A stretch of 64,000 nucleotides of DNA from Nocardia yamanashiensis NBRC 100130 (GTDB lineage: Bacteria > Actinomycetota > Actinomycetes > Mycobacteriales > Mycobacteriaceae), in NCBI RefSeq assembly GCF_001613325.1, contig NZ_BDCD01000040.1, positions 1 through 64,000 of the forward strand, read 5' to 3'. The position numbers and the translations under genes are program-made. The notes beneath the pieces were generated by a model that worked only from the letters and a program-made list of their open reading frames with translations, made no database searches and was not told the origin of the DNA. Shown here piece after piece: positions 48,093 to 57,257 of this stretch (the stretch's first letter is position 1; the number at the start of each line of letters is the position of its first letter).

Positions 48093-48151
48093 GTCTCGCG
48101 CCCTTTCTCATCTCACCCGGGCGCGCGTGACACCCGCGAGGTCCCCGGGGC

Positions 48152-48589
48152 CTAGGCTGTTTTGTCTTGCCCGGCAGTGGGTTTGCGCCGTGCTATGACT
48201 TTGGCGAACAGTTCGGCGAGCTCGTCGTGGTCGATGGCGTCGCCGCGCAGCGCGAGTCCTCGTACCCCTGCGTCGCGGGCTGCGGCGATCATGCGAACCC
48301 ATTTGTCGGTGGCCTGAACCGCGTCGCCGGCGGAGTCGAGCAGGTAAGCAGCCGGAACCCCGAAGTGGTCGGCGATGGCCGCCAGTACAGCCGGATCACT
48401 GGGGCTCGCGCCCTCGCTCCCCCCGGCGCGCATCCGTCGAATCTCACTGGCAGGCACAGCTTTTCCCAGCTTCGCAGTGACCGAACGCGCTACGTCGTCC
48501 TCGGTTTGCGGCGTTGTCCCGCGGAGCCGGAAGGCGTCGAAGAGTCGATCCAGCTTCGCACTCAGTGCCAGCATGGTCGATTCGCTCAT
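48152..48589 (-). CDS. EspR-like XRE regulator, copy B
   Basis: 145 residues: LSAKLDRLFDAFRLRGTTPQ, EDDVARSVTAKLGKAVPASE, then AVLAAIADHFGVPAAYLLDS, aligned with copy A over its full length, with a shared C-terminal pattern (RDAGVRGLALRGD compared with RDAGLRHVHMRGT). Probable partner of the ImmA protease downstream. The start has AGGAGG upstream. Confidence 0.85.
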   Translation of the reverse strand: MSESTMLALSAKLDRLFDAFRLRGTTPQTEDDVARSVTAKLGKAVPASEIRRMRAGGSEGASPSDPAVLAAIADHFGVPAAYLLDSAGDAVQATDKWVRMIAAARDAGVRGLALRGDAIDHDELAELFAKVIARRKPTAGQDKTA

Positions 48590-48679
48590 TTTCGCCTCCT
48601 TCTCACACGGGAAACAATATCGCGGTGGCTTCCTCCGGTGTGGTTGACGATCAGGGAGGATGTTGTGTCATCGAGGTAG

Positions 48680-49312
48680 TCATGACGAGCCGCTTTGCCT
48701 GGATTGGAAGCGTCGCTCGTAGCGTTCCCTGTCGGCCTCGTCCATGCCGTCTGTACGGCCGAGCAGGTAGCGCCGGTAGAGCCGCTCATCGGCGTTGGGG
48801 TCCTCGGGCGATACCGGCACCGAAAGCGCCTCCCCGAAGGCGATTTCCATCCACGGCGATGGGGTGGCACCGCGGTTGCGCTCCAGCAGATCTGTCACGA
48901 ACGGCCCTATCAAGTTGGTGACCGCGAGATCGAGTTGTTTCAGCGCGGCGGGGAGCTCGGCGGTGCGCGCCTCGTGCAGCGCGCGGTGGGCGTCCAGCAG
49001 CGGTAGTAGCTGCTCCAGGCCGACGGTGCGTTCCGTGGGACCGGTCTCCAGCTCGCGCTGATCCTCGAGGCGGATCGGTTCACGGCCTTCGGTGAATGCT
49101 GTCGATGCCGACCCGGGCACCCACTGCAACACGGCGTCGTACTTCTCGAACGTGCCGGTGTGGGTGTTCTCCCCCAGACGCCCCGCCTCGGCTTCCACTT
49201 GAGTCCCTATCGAGGGCCCGTTGAGCTCGTTGTAGACGCGCTGCATCGACAGGTTCAGCTGCTTGCGGCGGTCTTTGACCGCGCGCGCGAAGAACTCGCC
49301 GTGTGCTCCCAT
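48680..49312 (-). CDS. Probable helix-turn-helix regulator
   Basis: 210 residues from the ATG at 49312. GEFFARAVKDRRKQLNLSMQ and RVYNELNGPSIGTQVEAEAG give a phage/XRE-like DNA-binding segment at 5-45. FEKYDAVLQWVPGSASTAFT is a phrase seen after the HTH in actinobacterial XRE regulators. The rest is helical (LLPLLDAHRALHEARTAELP). It is divergent from the transfer operon, so it is a natural candidate to control the promoter at 49413. Confidence 0.72.
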   Translation of the reverse strand: MGAHGEFFARAVKDRRKQLNLSMQRVYNELNGPSIGTQVEAEAGRLGENTHTGTFEKYDAVLQWVPGSASTAFTEGREPIRLEDQRELETGPTERTVGLEQLLPLLDAHRALHEARTAELPAALKQLDLAVTNLIGPFVTDLLERNRGATPSPWMEIAFGEALSVPVSPEDPNADERLYRRYLLGRTDGMDEADRERYERRFQSRQSGSS

Positions 49313-49412
49313 GAACACCATCCTACTTCAGAATCACTATGAAACGTACCGGCAGACGTACTGTTTTTCCTTCAAAACCCGGCATCTCGCTCCGACAACG
49401 TTCTAATTTGTA

Positions 49413-49441
49413 TTGAAATTGAAGCGTTGAGGTTCTAGTGT
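49413..49441 (+). promoter_or_regulatory. Promoter of the transfer operon
   Basis: TTGAAA (49413-49418) and TAGTGT (49436-49441) with exactly 17 bases between, 80 bases before the first start. The direct repeat ATTGAAATTGAA overlaps the -35. The gap 49313-49520 separates it from the divergent HTH gene. Confidence 0.68.
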
Positions 49442-49520
49442 CCCAGTGAAAGAGATCACGCGCGAGCGGCTGGCCCGTCAGCGCAGGCCGAGCTTTTGGG
49501 CTCTCGAGAAGGGAAGTGAG

Positions 49521-50642
49521 ATGAGCACGAAACGAACGCTGACCGTGCTGGCGGCTCTGCCGACAGTGCTGGCGGTCGGCACCGGGGTTGCCCACGCAGC
49601 TCCAGCACAGCCGGGCTTGGCCGCGCCCAATGGCGCGAATCCGGGTCTGACCGCGCCGAACGTCCCGCAGGCGGCGCCGCAGCAGGCCAGTCCGGCGAAC
49701 TTGGTACCGGATGCGCAGGTTGTGGTTCCGGCCCCTAACCGGGCCAAGCCGAGCCAGCAGGGCCCGGTGCAGACCTGGGTGCAGCCCAGCAAGCCCAGTG
49801 CTGACACTGAGCCTGACGGCAGTGGAAGCGAGGAAGCGCCTGCGGCTGAGCTCGTAGTGGTGCAGACCTGGGATCAGGGCAAACTGCGCATTGGTGATGC
49901 GCTGTTCGATGCGCCGGCCGGAACCGATGTGGTGGCGCTGCGGAAGGCGCAGGGCTACATCGACATGGCGGAATGGAACCTCGCGGCCTTCTACGACTCG
50001 CAGGGGTTTTCCAAGGACGAGTCGGATCGGCGGGCAGCCTCGACGGTCGGCGGCGCGGTGGTCGGTGTCATGGCAGGCGCGGCCGGGGCGGGTGTTCCGG
50101 CGGCCGTGGTCGGCGGTGTCGGCGGCGCGCTGATCGGCGGAACGATCGGCGGTATCGCCGGTGCGGCCTTGGGGACGCTGATTCCGGTTCCCGGATTCGC
50201 CACGGTGACATCGGGTGTCGCGGGAACGGTGATCGGCGCCGTGGCCGGTGGCGCGATCGGCGCGGCGGTTCTGGGTGTCCCGGCGACGGTCGTCGGCGGC
50301 GCGGGCGCGGGTGTGGTCGGCGGCGCGGCCGGTTACGGGCTCGGCGGCGGCACGAACCTGACCGAGGCTCCCAAGGTGGAGCCGCTGGTGGAGGTGGCGG
50401 CTCCGGCCGCTCCGCCGCCGGTCGCGGTTCCGGTCGTGGATGTCGCGGCGGTCACCCAGCAGGTCAGCACGGTTGTCGACCAGGTGGCGGCGGTCGCGCC
50501 GGTAGCCGCTGACGCGGTGGTCTCGCTCAGCAATGCCATCGACGCGATGCCGCCGGTGGATCCTGCGACCTTCGGCGCGGCCGCGGCTCCGATCAATGAC
50601 TTGATCGGAGCGGTACAGGCGGCCGTGGCACCGGCGCAGTAG
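49521..50642 (+). CDS. Secreted protein with glycine-zipper segments, first of transfer operon
   Basis: 373 residues from the ATG at 49521 (GGGAAGTGAG upstream). Signal peptide: TKRTLTVLAALPTVLAVGTG, cleavage probably after AHA (about residue 27). A Pro/Gln-rich part follows, then a small folded stretch (AQGYIDMAEWNLAAFYDSQG), then long Gly/Ala/Val zippers (GVGGALIGGTIGGIAGAALG) able to insert into a membrane. It may form or line a pore in the outer (mycolate) membrane, but this is inferred from composition. Confidence 0.75.
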   Translation: MSTKRTLTVLAALPTVLAVGTGVAHAAPAQPGLAAPNGANPGLTAPNVPQAAPQQASPANLVPDAQVVVPAPNRAKPSQQGPVQTWVQPSKPSADTEPDGSGSEEAPAAELVVVQTWDQGKLRIGDALFDAPAGTDVVALRKAQGYIDMAEWNLAAFYDSQGFSKDESDRRAASTVGGAVVGVMAGAAGAGVPAAVVGGVGGALIGGTIGGIAGAALGTLIPVPGFATVTSGVAGTVIGAVAGGAIGAAVLGVPATVVGGAGAGVVGGAAGYGLGGGTNLTEAPKVEPLVEVAAPAAPPPVAVPVVDVAAVTQQVSTVVDQVAAVAPVAADAVVSLSNAIDAMPPVDPATFGAAAAPINDLIGAVQAAVAPAQ

Positions 50643-50663
50643 TTCGCGAAAGGGGTGTTCTCG

Positions 50664-51479
50664 GTGAGCGATCAAACGCATGGGCAGGTCGGGCCTGACG
50701 ACGACAGCGAGTTGTGGCGGTGGCCGACTTTGTCCCCGGTCACGGCCGATTCGTCGGCGGCGTCGGGGGACGACGGCGCGGAATGGCTGGACTGGGTCGA
50801 TGCTGCCGAGGACACCCCCGCCGCAGCGGCGGGGGTGGACGACGACGCGGCCGACGCCGGGTTCGCGCTGGATGTGGATGTGCTGCCCGAGGATCCGATG
50901 GCCCCGGTAGTGGCCACGATGCGTAAACGCGCTCAGGCGCAGGCGCGCCGCAGGGCGGCGCTGGTCCGGCTCGGTGTCGGTGGAGGCGTGCTGGTCGCGG
51001 TCGCGGCGGTCGTTGTGGGCGTGGTGTTCGTGATGGGCGGCAACGGTAAGGACGCTGCGGCGGCTGGTCCGGCGCCGGTTGCGGCGACACCGGTGGCGGC
51101 GACGACGTCGGCAAAGCCGGTGTGGTGCAAGGAGATCGACACTCCGACCCGTGTGGTGTCGTCGGGTCCGGGTGATGAGACGACGGCTATCGGGGTGATC
51201 GTCGCCCAGCAATACGCCTGGTACGTGATGCGGGATGCGAACGCAGTCCGCGCGCATCTGGCTCCGGACGCGGCGGCGGCCGCGCCGGAGGCGACCGCCA
51301 ATGCCATCGCCTCTACTCCGGCGGGGACCGCGCATTGCGTCACGGTCACCGCTGAAGGTGAGAACCGGTTCACGGTGAACGTGGTCGAGCGCCATCCCGA
51401 CGGCACCGAAGTGCCGTGGGACCAGGTCGTGACCACGACTGTGCGCGATGGGCGAGTGCTGATCACTTCGATCAAATAG
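50664..51479 (+). CDS. Single-pass membrane protein of the transfer operon
   Basis: 271 residues from a GTG with AAAGGGG ten bases upstream (a GTG at 50655 is too close to it). Acidic cytosolic N-terminus, basic stretch (RKRAQAQARRRAALVRLG), one membrane helix (VGGGVLVAVAAVVVGVVFVM, about 108-128), and an external domain (WCKEIDTPTRVVSSGPGDET; VVERHPDGTEVPWDQVVTTT). The topology is that of VirB8/TrbF-like bridge components, but homology is not evident. Confidence 0.72.
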   Translation: MSDQTHGQVGPDDDSELWRWPTLSPVTADSSAASGDDGAEWLDWVDAAEDTPAAAAGVDDDAADAGFALDVDVLPEDPMAPVVATMRKRAQAQARRRAALVRLGVGGGVLVAVAAVVVGVVFVMGGNGKDAAAAGPAPVAATPVAATTSAKPVWCKEIDTPTRVVSSGPGDETTAIGVIVAQQYAWYVMRDANAVRAHLAPDAAAAAPEATANAIASTPAGTAHCVTVTAEGENRFTVNVVERHPDGTEVPWDQVVTTTVRDGRVLITSIK

Positions 51480-51490
51480 GGGAGCTGATG

Positions 51491-52369
51491 ATGGACTTGC
51501 GCATCGATGTGCAGGCGCTGGAGGGCAGCGGCACCGATCCGGATTTCATCGCGTTGAACGATCCGGCCGCGCCGGGCTCGCCGACGGAAGCCCCGCCGCT
51601 GCACGGCGGGAAGGGTCGGCTGTTGCGGGTGGCGCTGCCGCCGGTGTTGGTGCTGGGCTCGGCGGGCGGGTCGGGGGCCTCGACCACGGCATTGGGCCTG
51701 GCGGCGGCGGTGCGCGGGGGCGATACCGGTAAGCAGGTGTGGCCTATCGCGGTCGACGCGACCGCGTGCGGGGGAGACCTCGCCAAGCGGGGCGCGGACG
51801 CGGCGGCTCCGGCAAGTTCGCTGCAAGCGTGGCTGGAATTCCCGGCGCCGTATCGCGAACGGGGAACTTCGGCGGCCGGATGCGCGGGCCGGTCGTCGTC
51901 GGGTGCTGCGGTGCTGCCCCGTACCGGGGATCCGCTGCCGGGCCGCAATTCGTTCGTGAGCGTGCATCGCGATCTGGTCGGCGCAGGCTGGCTGCCGTTC
52001 TATGACGGTGGCGCGCCGGTGAGCAATAAGAGCCTGTCGCCGCTGCTCGCGGATCCGACGGTGGCTCTGGTGATCACGGTCGCGGCCCGCGCGGACGCGG
52101 TCAACCGGTTGCAGGCCGCGCTGAAGTGGCTCGATGACAACTACGGGCAATTCCATCTGTCGGATGCGGTGCTGGTTGTGACGCAACAGCATCCGACGCC
52201 GGTGGCTGCGGCCACCGAGCACGTGCGCAAGCACCTGGGCAAGTGGGTGCGCGCAGTAACCGAGATTCCGTTCGATCTGCATCTCGCCGAAGGCGGCCCG
52301 GTGGCGTGGCACCGGCTGAGCGGCGAGACCAGAGCCGCGTATGTGCATCTGTTGGGAGAGTTGCGATGA
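51491..52369 (+). CDS. P-loop-like protein of the transfer operon
   Basis: 292 residues; ATG 51491 chosen for spacing to GGAG (51488 possible). VLVLGSAGGSGASTTALGLA (about 53-72) is an atypical ParA/MinD-like glycine loop lacking the usual lysine (GSGAST in place of GxGKST). VALVITVAARADAVNRLQAA and IPFDLHLAEGG keep the fold pattern. A related protein is encoded at 56266. The stop overlaps the next start (ATGA). Confidence 0.75.
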   Translation: MDLRIDVQALEGSGTDPDFIALNDPAAPGSPTEAPPLHGGKGRLLRVALPPVLVLGSAGGSGASTTALGLAAAVRGGDTGKQVWPIAVDATACGGDLAKRGADAAAPASSLQAWLEFPAPYRERGTSAAGCAGRSSSGAAVLPRTGDPLPGRNSFVSVHRDLVGAGWLPFYDGGAPVSNKSLSPLLADPTVALVITVAARADAVNRLQAALKWLDDNYGQFHLSDAVLVVTQQHPTPVAAATEHVRKHLGKWVRAVTEIPFDLHLAEGGPVAWHRLSGETRAAYVHLLGELR

Positions 52370-53955
52370 GGAAGACGACGATCGCCCGGAGCGGGCGCGG
52401 AGTTCTGGCCACGGCGGCGGTCGCGGTCGTCGTGGTGGCCGGTGGGGCGTCGCCGGCGGCCGCCGACCCGGCGACCACCACGGCGGCCGCAGATCCGAGC
52501 GGCGATATCCCCTGCACCGCTTTGCATGTGGTGGGTTTCCAGGGGACCGGCGACAGCGGCGACAGCGCCAATCCGACCGCGGATTCGGGGTTTCTGGGCG
52601 CGTCGGTGACAGGGCCGCTGCTGCGGCAGGTCAACGGTGAGAACGGCTCGGCGGTCTCGCGGCAGCTGGTGGCCTACGCGGCGGACTTCGGTCAGAACAA
52701 GACCTATACCGAGAGCGTGACCAGCGGTATCGCTCTCGGCATCAAGGCGATTGCGACCTATGCCAATCGGTGCCCGAAAGCGATGATCGCGATCATCGGG
52801 TATTCCCAGGGCGCGCAGATCGCCGATGAGATCGCTCGCATCATCGGTTCGGGGGAGACGAACGCGCCGATCCCGGCGAATCGGGTGGCGGGGGTGAGTC
52901 TGTTCTCTTCGCCGATCCGCACCAATGAGGCGACGACGTTCCCGGGTGCTGGGACGCGGATGTCTCCGGCGACCGCACCGGGGGTCTCACAGACGGTGCT
53001 GTCGGATCTGATGCTGGCAGCGGCGAATGCGACTGCGGGAGCGGGGATTTCCACGGCGGCTCTGGCCAAGGCGACGGGGTACGGGGCGCTCACGGGGCGC
53101 GTGGCGTCCTGGTGCGCGACCGGCGATATCGCGTGCTCGACTCCGGCGGATTCGCAGCTGGCCAAGATCATCGCGAATATCGCTGGGCAGACACACTTCT
53201 CGGGTCAGGATCCGCTGCGCACGGTCGCCGATATCGCGACCTCGCTAGGCAGTTCGATTCTCAAGACCGCGGTCGAAACTGTGAACTCGGATCTGTCCTT
53301 CTCCGGCGGCAAGTTCAGCGTCAACACCGGCAATACGAGCATCTTGGGCCGATTAGCGACCAATACCAACCCGGTGACCTCTAGCGCGTCTTCGACGGCC
53401 GACATCATCCGCTCCATCATCAAAGTGGGTGTGATGGGCTTCAACGCGGCGGTCACCTTCGGACAGAAAGTGCTGTCGAGCTCGACCATTACCAGTCTGG
53501 TCACCACGGGGTTGACCAATCCGGCAGCGGTGCTGGTGGATCTGGGTGTGCAGCTGGGCAAGGCGGCCCTGGAGCTGGTTCCGCCGGCCACGGTGCTCAG
53601 CGGTGTGCAATACATCTTCAACCAAATCACTTCGTTGCTGTCCGACAATGTCGGACTCGTGCAGATGGCCTTGGACCTGCGGTATTGGCAATCCGGCGCC
53701 CAGCACACCTCGTACGACTCCTGGCAGGTCGGAAGCGACGGGCAGACCCCGACGGCGTTCACGGTGGCGTGGTTCGGGGCGCTGGCGACCGCGCTGGATG
53801 CGAAGGCCAAGGCGTCGTCGACGTCCAAGCCGAGCACCACGACGACACGCGCCACAACGACTACGGCCACAACGACTCCCGCCCCGGTGACGACTACGAC
53901 GGTGCGGCCGTCGACAACGTCGCCGGTGCCGACCACGGCTGTGCCGGGGCAATGA
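52366..53955 (+). CDS. Secreted cutinase-family hydrolase
   Basis: 529 residues. Signal peptide (LATAAVAVVVVAGGASPAAA) and a serine-hydrolase core: GYSQGA with Ser147, CATGDIAC as the aspartate region, and the His probably in GQTHFSGQ. The disulfide positions (Cys50, Cys136) fit cutinases, which in mycolate bacteria act on lipids or polyesters. A long extra C-terminal part (about 250-490) and a Thr/Pro linker tail are unusual. Inside a transfer operon it may remodel the mycolate envelope at the mating site. Confidence 0.82.
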   Translation: MRKTTIARSGRGVLATAAVAVVVVAGGASPAAADPATTTAAADPSGDIPCTALHVVGFQGTGDSGDSANPTADSGFLGASVTGPLLRQVNGENGSAVSRQLVAYAADFGQNKTYTESVTSGIALGIKAIATYANRCPKAMIAIIGYSQGAQIADEIARIIGSGETNAPIPANRVAGVSLFSSPIRTNEATTFPGAGTRMSPATAPGVSQTVLSDLMLAAANATAGAGISTAALAKATGYGALTGRVASWCATGDIACSTPADSQLAKIIANIAGQTHFSGQDPLRTVADIATSLGSSILKTAVETVNSDLSFSGGKFSVNTGNTSILGRLATNTNPVTSSASSTADIIRSIIKVGVMGFNAAVTFGQKVLSSSTITSLVTTGLTNPAAVLVDLGVQLGKAALELVPPATVLSGVQYIFNQITSLLSDNVGLVQMALDLRYWQSGAQHTSYDSWQVGSDGQTPTAFTVAWFGALATALDAKAKASSTSKPSTTTTRATTTTATTTPAPVTTTTVRPSTTSPVPTTAVPGQ

Positions 53956-53989
53956 GCGGGGAGGTGGGTGACGGTGAGGACGGGACGCG

Positions 53990-55657
53990 ATGAGCGCGAG
54001 TGCGGCACCGGCGGTCGCTGGTGGAGCCGTACTGATGATGATGGTGACCACGATCATGATCGTGGTCTGGGACGCGGAGGATCAAGCGTCGACGGCCTGC
54101 CCGAGCGGCGGCGGTGCGTCGCTGGCGGCCGCGGTGGCTCCCTCAGCCTCGGCCGCCACCACACCGAATCCCACCACCTCCACCAATCCCTCGTCGGCGG
54201 CCGCCGTGCCGTCGATCTCCGCGGGGAGGTCGATGCCGGTGGCTGAGGGCACGTACACGATTTCGCGCGGGTTCGGAGTGCAGCCCGACGGCGAGGATCA
54301 CAAGGGCATCGACTATGCCGCCAACGCTGGCACGCCGATCTACGCTGCTGCCGATGGCACGGTCGTCGCGGCCGGGGCTGCGTCGGGATTCGGCGATTGG
54401 ATCGTCATCGACTCGGTCGATGAGACCGGTGCGGCGTTCTCCACGGTGTACGGGCACATGTACGACAACGGCATGGTCCACGCCGACGGTACGCCGGTGA
54501 CGGTTGGCGAGAAGGTTTCCGCTGGGCAGCAGATCGCCGTGGTGGGCAGCAACGGCGAATCCAGTGGCCCGCATTTGCATTTCGAGCTGGTTCCCGGAGG
54601 TCGGTTGACCGGAGGGAAGCAAATAGACCCGATGCCGTGGCTGTCCGGAGCTGCGACCACGAGCGGCGGCGGCACAGGGGCGAACTCCGGGGGAGGCGGG
54701 ACAACGCAGTCCTGCCCCTCGGGGTTCGGCACACCCGGCGGGCAACTCAAAACCGGCAAGGTACCCGCCGAACTCGAACAGTGGTACCGCAAAGCGGGCA
54801 GCATGTGCCCGGAGATCTCCGCATCTTTGCTGGCTGCTCAAGGTGAGGCCGAGTCGGGGTTCCGCACCGATGCGGTTTCTCCGGACGGCGCCGAAGGCGT
54901 GGCCCAGTTCATGCCGGGCACCGCGAAATCCCTTGCCCCCGACGGGCAGCCGTATATCCGTGACGAGACGGGCAAGGGGTACGCCTCGGCGATGGATCCG
55001 GCCGACGCCATCATGGGCCAAGGCCGCTACATGTGCGCGCTGGCGCAGCAGATCAAGGGCTGGGAGTCAGAGGGCAAGGTGTCCGGTGACGTGGTGGCGC
55101 TGGCGGTGGCCGCCTACAACGCCGGTCCGGGCGCGGTACTCGAGTCCGGTGGGATGCCGAATCAGATTCCGCGGCATTTCACCGAGACCCGCCCTTATGT
55201 GGAACGCATCCTCGCTGCTGAGCCGGGATTCCGGGAAGCCAGTTCGAACGGGCGGTTCGTTCCGACGCCGGGGACCGCGTTGGGCTCGCAGACGGTATCG
55301 GCGGCGCGGCAATGGATCGGGCTGCCCTATGTCTGGGGCGGTGGCGGAACGTCCGGACCGAGCAATGGCGGATTCGACTGCTCCGGACTGACTTCGGCGG
55401 CGGTCTATGCGGCCTCGAACGGGACGGTGACGTTGCCACGCACCTCCGAGCAGCAATGGAGCGTGGGCGTGGAAGTGTCCATGGACCAGGTGCAGGCCGG
55501 TGATCTCGTGTTCTCCGAGTTCGATTCGGGCACCGGGCTTCCGGGGCATGTGGCTATCGCGACTGGGGACGGGCATGTGATCCAGGCTCCCCAGAGCGGA
55601 CAGAACGTGTCCGAAGCTGCGATGCCGTCCAACGGTCGAGCGCGGCGGGTGATGTGA
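53990..55657 (+). CDS. Three-domain peptidoglycan hydrolase (M23, SLT, NlpC/P60)
   Basis: 555 residues. One N-terminal membrane helix (GGAVLMMMVTTIMIVVW), then M23 endopeptidase (90-220; His104, Asp108, HLHFE 195-199), a lytic transglycosylase (275-405; Glu288 in AESGF, GVAQFMPGTA), and NlpC/P60 (430-555; Cys464 in FDCSGL, His520). It would cut both glycan and peptide to open the wall for the mating channel, as VirB1-type proteins do. All catalytic residues appear intact. Confidence 0.92.
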   Translation: MSASAAPAVAGGAVLMMMVTTIMIVVWDAEDQASTACPSGGGASLAAAVAPSASAATTPNPTTSTNPSSAAAVPSISAGRSMPVAEGTYTISRGFGVQPDGEDHKGIDYAANAGTPIYAAADGTVVAAGAASGFGDWIVIDSVDETGAAFSTVYGHMYDNGMVHADGTPVTVGEKVSAGQQIAVVGSNGESSGPHLHFELVPGGRLTGGKQIDPMPWLSGAATTSGGGTGANSGGGGTTQSCPSGFGTPGGQLKTGKVPAELEQWYRKAGSMCPEISASLLAAQGEAESGFRTDAVSPDGAEGVAQFMPGTAKSLAPDGQPYIRDETGKGYASAMDPADAIMGQGRYMCALAQQIKGWESEGKVSGDVVALAVAAYNAGPGAVLESGGMPNQIPRHFTETRPYVERILAAEPGFREASSNGRFVPTPGTALGSQTVSAARQWIGLPYVWGGGGTSGPSNGGFDCSGLTSAAVYAASNGTVTLPRTSEQQWSVGVEVSMDQVQAGDLVFSEFDSGTGLPGHVAIATGDGHVIQAPQSGQNVSEAAMPSNGRARRVM

Positions 55658-55658
55658 G

Positions 55659-56252
55659 ATGACCACTACAACAAGGCATTTCGGGATGACGCGGCGAGCC
55701 GCGCGGCTGGTTCCCCTGTTGTTCACGGTGGGGCTTGCGGCTGCTGTGGGCGGCTGTGGTCACGAGAAAGCCTCCTTGCCAGCGAGTTCGACGACTCCGC
55801 CGCCGTGGACGACGCCGACCGCGATCACGGCCGCGGGTCCGGCAGCGGGGGACAGTCCCGAAGCGGTGGCCGCGGCGGCGATGCGCGAGCTGTACACGCT
55901 GCGTCCGACCAGCGAGGCGGCGGGCGATGCGCTCAACCGGATCCGGCCGTGGCTGAGTCCGGCGCTGCTGGCGCGACTGGGCCCGGCAGCGGCACCGGTG
56001 GCCTCGCACCAGAGTGCGCCGTCGCAGTGGGCGAGTTGGAAGGCCGGCGGCGCGCGGGTGGACGCCGCGACGCTGGTCAGCGCCGAACGGCCGCCCAGCG
56101 AGGCACCGGGGCACGCCTCGCGCAAGGTCGGGGTGACCCAAACGGCGATCTGGCCCGACGGGCACAGCGAGGCCCTGGCCCCGTTCACGGTGATCGTGGA
56201 CCTGATTCAAGCGTCGCCCGGTTGGCGGGTCGATGACTACCGGAGCTGGTGA
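55659..56252 (+). CDS. Lipoprotein of the transfer operon
   Basis: 197 residues. Lipobox AAAVGGCG (Cys33) after a hydrophobic stretch, Thr/Pro linker, then a domain of about 130 residues (SPEAVAAAAMRELYTLRPTS; HSEALAPFTVIVDLIQASPG) resembling the NTF2-like/VirB8 fold in outline. Starts one base after the hydrolase stop. Likely anchored at the outside of the membrane as part of the channel. Confidence 0.75.
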   Translation: MTTTTRHFGMTRRAARLVPLLFTVGLAAAVGGCGHEKASLPASSTTPPPWTTPTAITAAGPAAGDSPEAVAAAAMRELYTLRPTSEAAGDALNRIRPWLSPALLARLGPAAAPVASHQSAPSQWASWKAGGARVDAATLVSAERPPSEAPGHASRKVGVTQTAIWPDGHSEALAPFTVIVDLIQASPGWRVDDYRSW

Positions 56253-56265
56253 GGAGGTGGTGGTG

Positions 56266-56904
56266 ATGACGGATTCGACAGGGCTGGAGCCGGTTCCGAT
56301 GTGGAGTCAGCCGGTACCCGGGCAGAGCGGCCGCCCGCCGCTGGTGTGGCTGGTCGGCACGCACGGCGGGGCGGGGGTGAGCTATTTGGCCACCTCGATT
56401 TCCTTCGCGGGCGATGCCGGGCAGCGCTGGCCGGGCATGATCGGCCTGGGGCGTGGGCTGGATTCCCCGCTGGTGGTGCTGGTGGCGCGCAGCCATATGC
56501 ACGGCCTGGCAGCGCTGCATCGCGCGCTCCTGTCGCATATGCAGGGGGCTACACCTGCGGGGGCGCATCTGCTCGGGGCACTGACGGTGGCCGATATCGA
56601 CCGGCCGCTGTCGAAGACCGCGGCCACGCGCCGCGAGACGGTCGAGTCGCTGGCGCACGATTTGGGCGCGGTGTCGTGGCGGTTGGGCTGGGTCGAGCCG
56701 TGGCGCACTCTCGAACGCCACGAGCTACCGGCGTGGAAGCCCGAACAGACCGCGGTCCGCCTCGGCGAGCGCGACGCGACCCGCGTCCCGCCGCCGCCGG
56801 TGCAGGGCTTGGCCGAGCAGATGTTCGTCACCGCGCGCACCGCAGTGACGGCGCTGCGCAAGAAACCCAGACTCGGCGACACCAGCGAGGTCGCCGCCGG
56901 ATGA
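56266..56904 (+). CDS. P-loop-like protein, relative of 51491-52369
   Basis: 212 residues from the ATG at 56266 (GAGGAGG eight bases upstream). WLVGTHGGAGVSYLATSI (about 28-45) is the same kind of lysine-less glycine loop as in the gene at 51491, and SPLVVLVARSHMHGLAALHR follows. ATP binding is doubtful. The pair may be pseudo-ATPases with a structural or regulatory role in the transfer apparatus. Confidence 0.72.
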   Translation: MTDSTGLEPVPMWSQPVPGQSGRPPLVWLVGTHGGAGVSYLATSISFAGDAGQRWPGMIGLGRGLDSPLVVLVARSHMHGLAALHRALLSHMQGATPAGAHLLGALTVADIDRPLSKTAATRRETVESLAHDLGAVSWRLGWVEPWRTLERHELPAWKPEQTAVRLGERDATRVPPPPVQGLAEQMFVTARTAVTALRKKPRLGDTSEVAAG

Positions 56905-56962
56905 ATCAATCTCCTTGGAACGCAACGAATTCAACTGTCGCTCACACGGAAGGTAGAGAGCA

Positions 56963-57253
56963 ATGATCGCTCATATGGTGCTGGATTTTCTGGCACAGGA
57001 TCAGAACGGGAACGTCATCAACGTCACGACGACAACCCCGCCGGGCTCGGACAAGATTCAGAAGCTGCTGGGTGTGATCTCCTGGGTTGCCTTCGCGGCG
57101 CTGATCGCGCTGACCGCGAAATCGGGTGTGACGTTCGCATCCGCCTACAGCGACGGCGCGGCGTCGCCGGGACAGAAGATCGCACCGGTTGCCTGCGGGG
57201 TCGGCGCGATCATCGTCGGCAGTGCGGCCAGCTGGATCACCTTCTTCGCGTAA
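56963..57253 (+). CDS. Small two-pass membrane protein, pilin-like position
   Basis: 96 residues with two membrane helices (KLLGVISWVAFAALIALTAK; PVACGVGAIIVGSAASWITF). Size and topology resemble VirB2/TrbC pilins and the small membrane proteins of actinobacterial type IV-like systems, but no cleavable leader is clear. It is a paralogue of the next gene. Starts with AGGTAGAGAG upstream. Confidence 0.7.
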   Translation: MIAHMVLDFLAQDQNGNVINVTTTTPPGSDKIQKLLGVISWVAFAALIALTAKSGVTFASAYSDGAASPGQKIAPVACGVGAIIVGSAASWITFFA

Positions 57254-57257
57254 GGCG

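Noticed and set aside
49323..51395. 690-codon minus-strand frame
   Set aside because: Antisense to the first transfer-operon genes; Arg/His/Asp-rich shadow.
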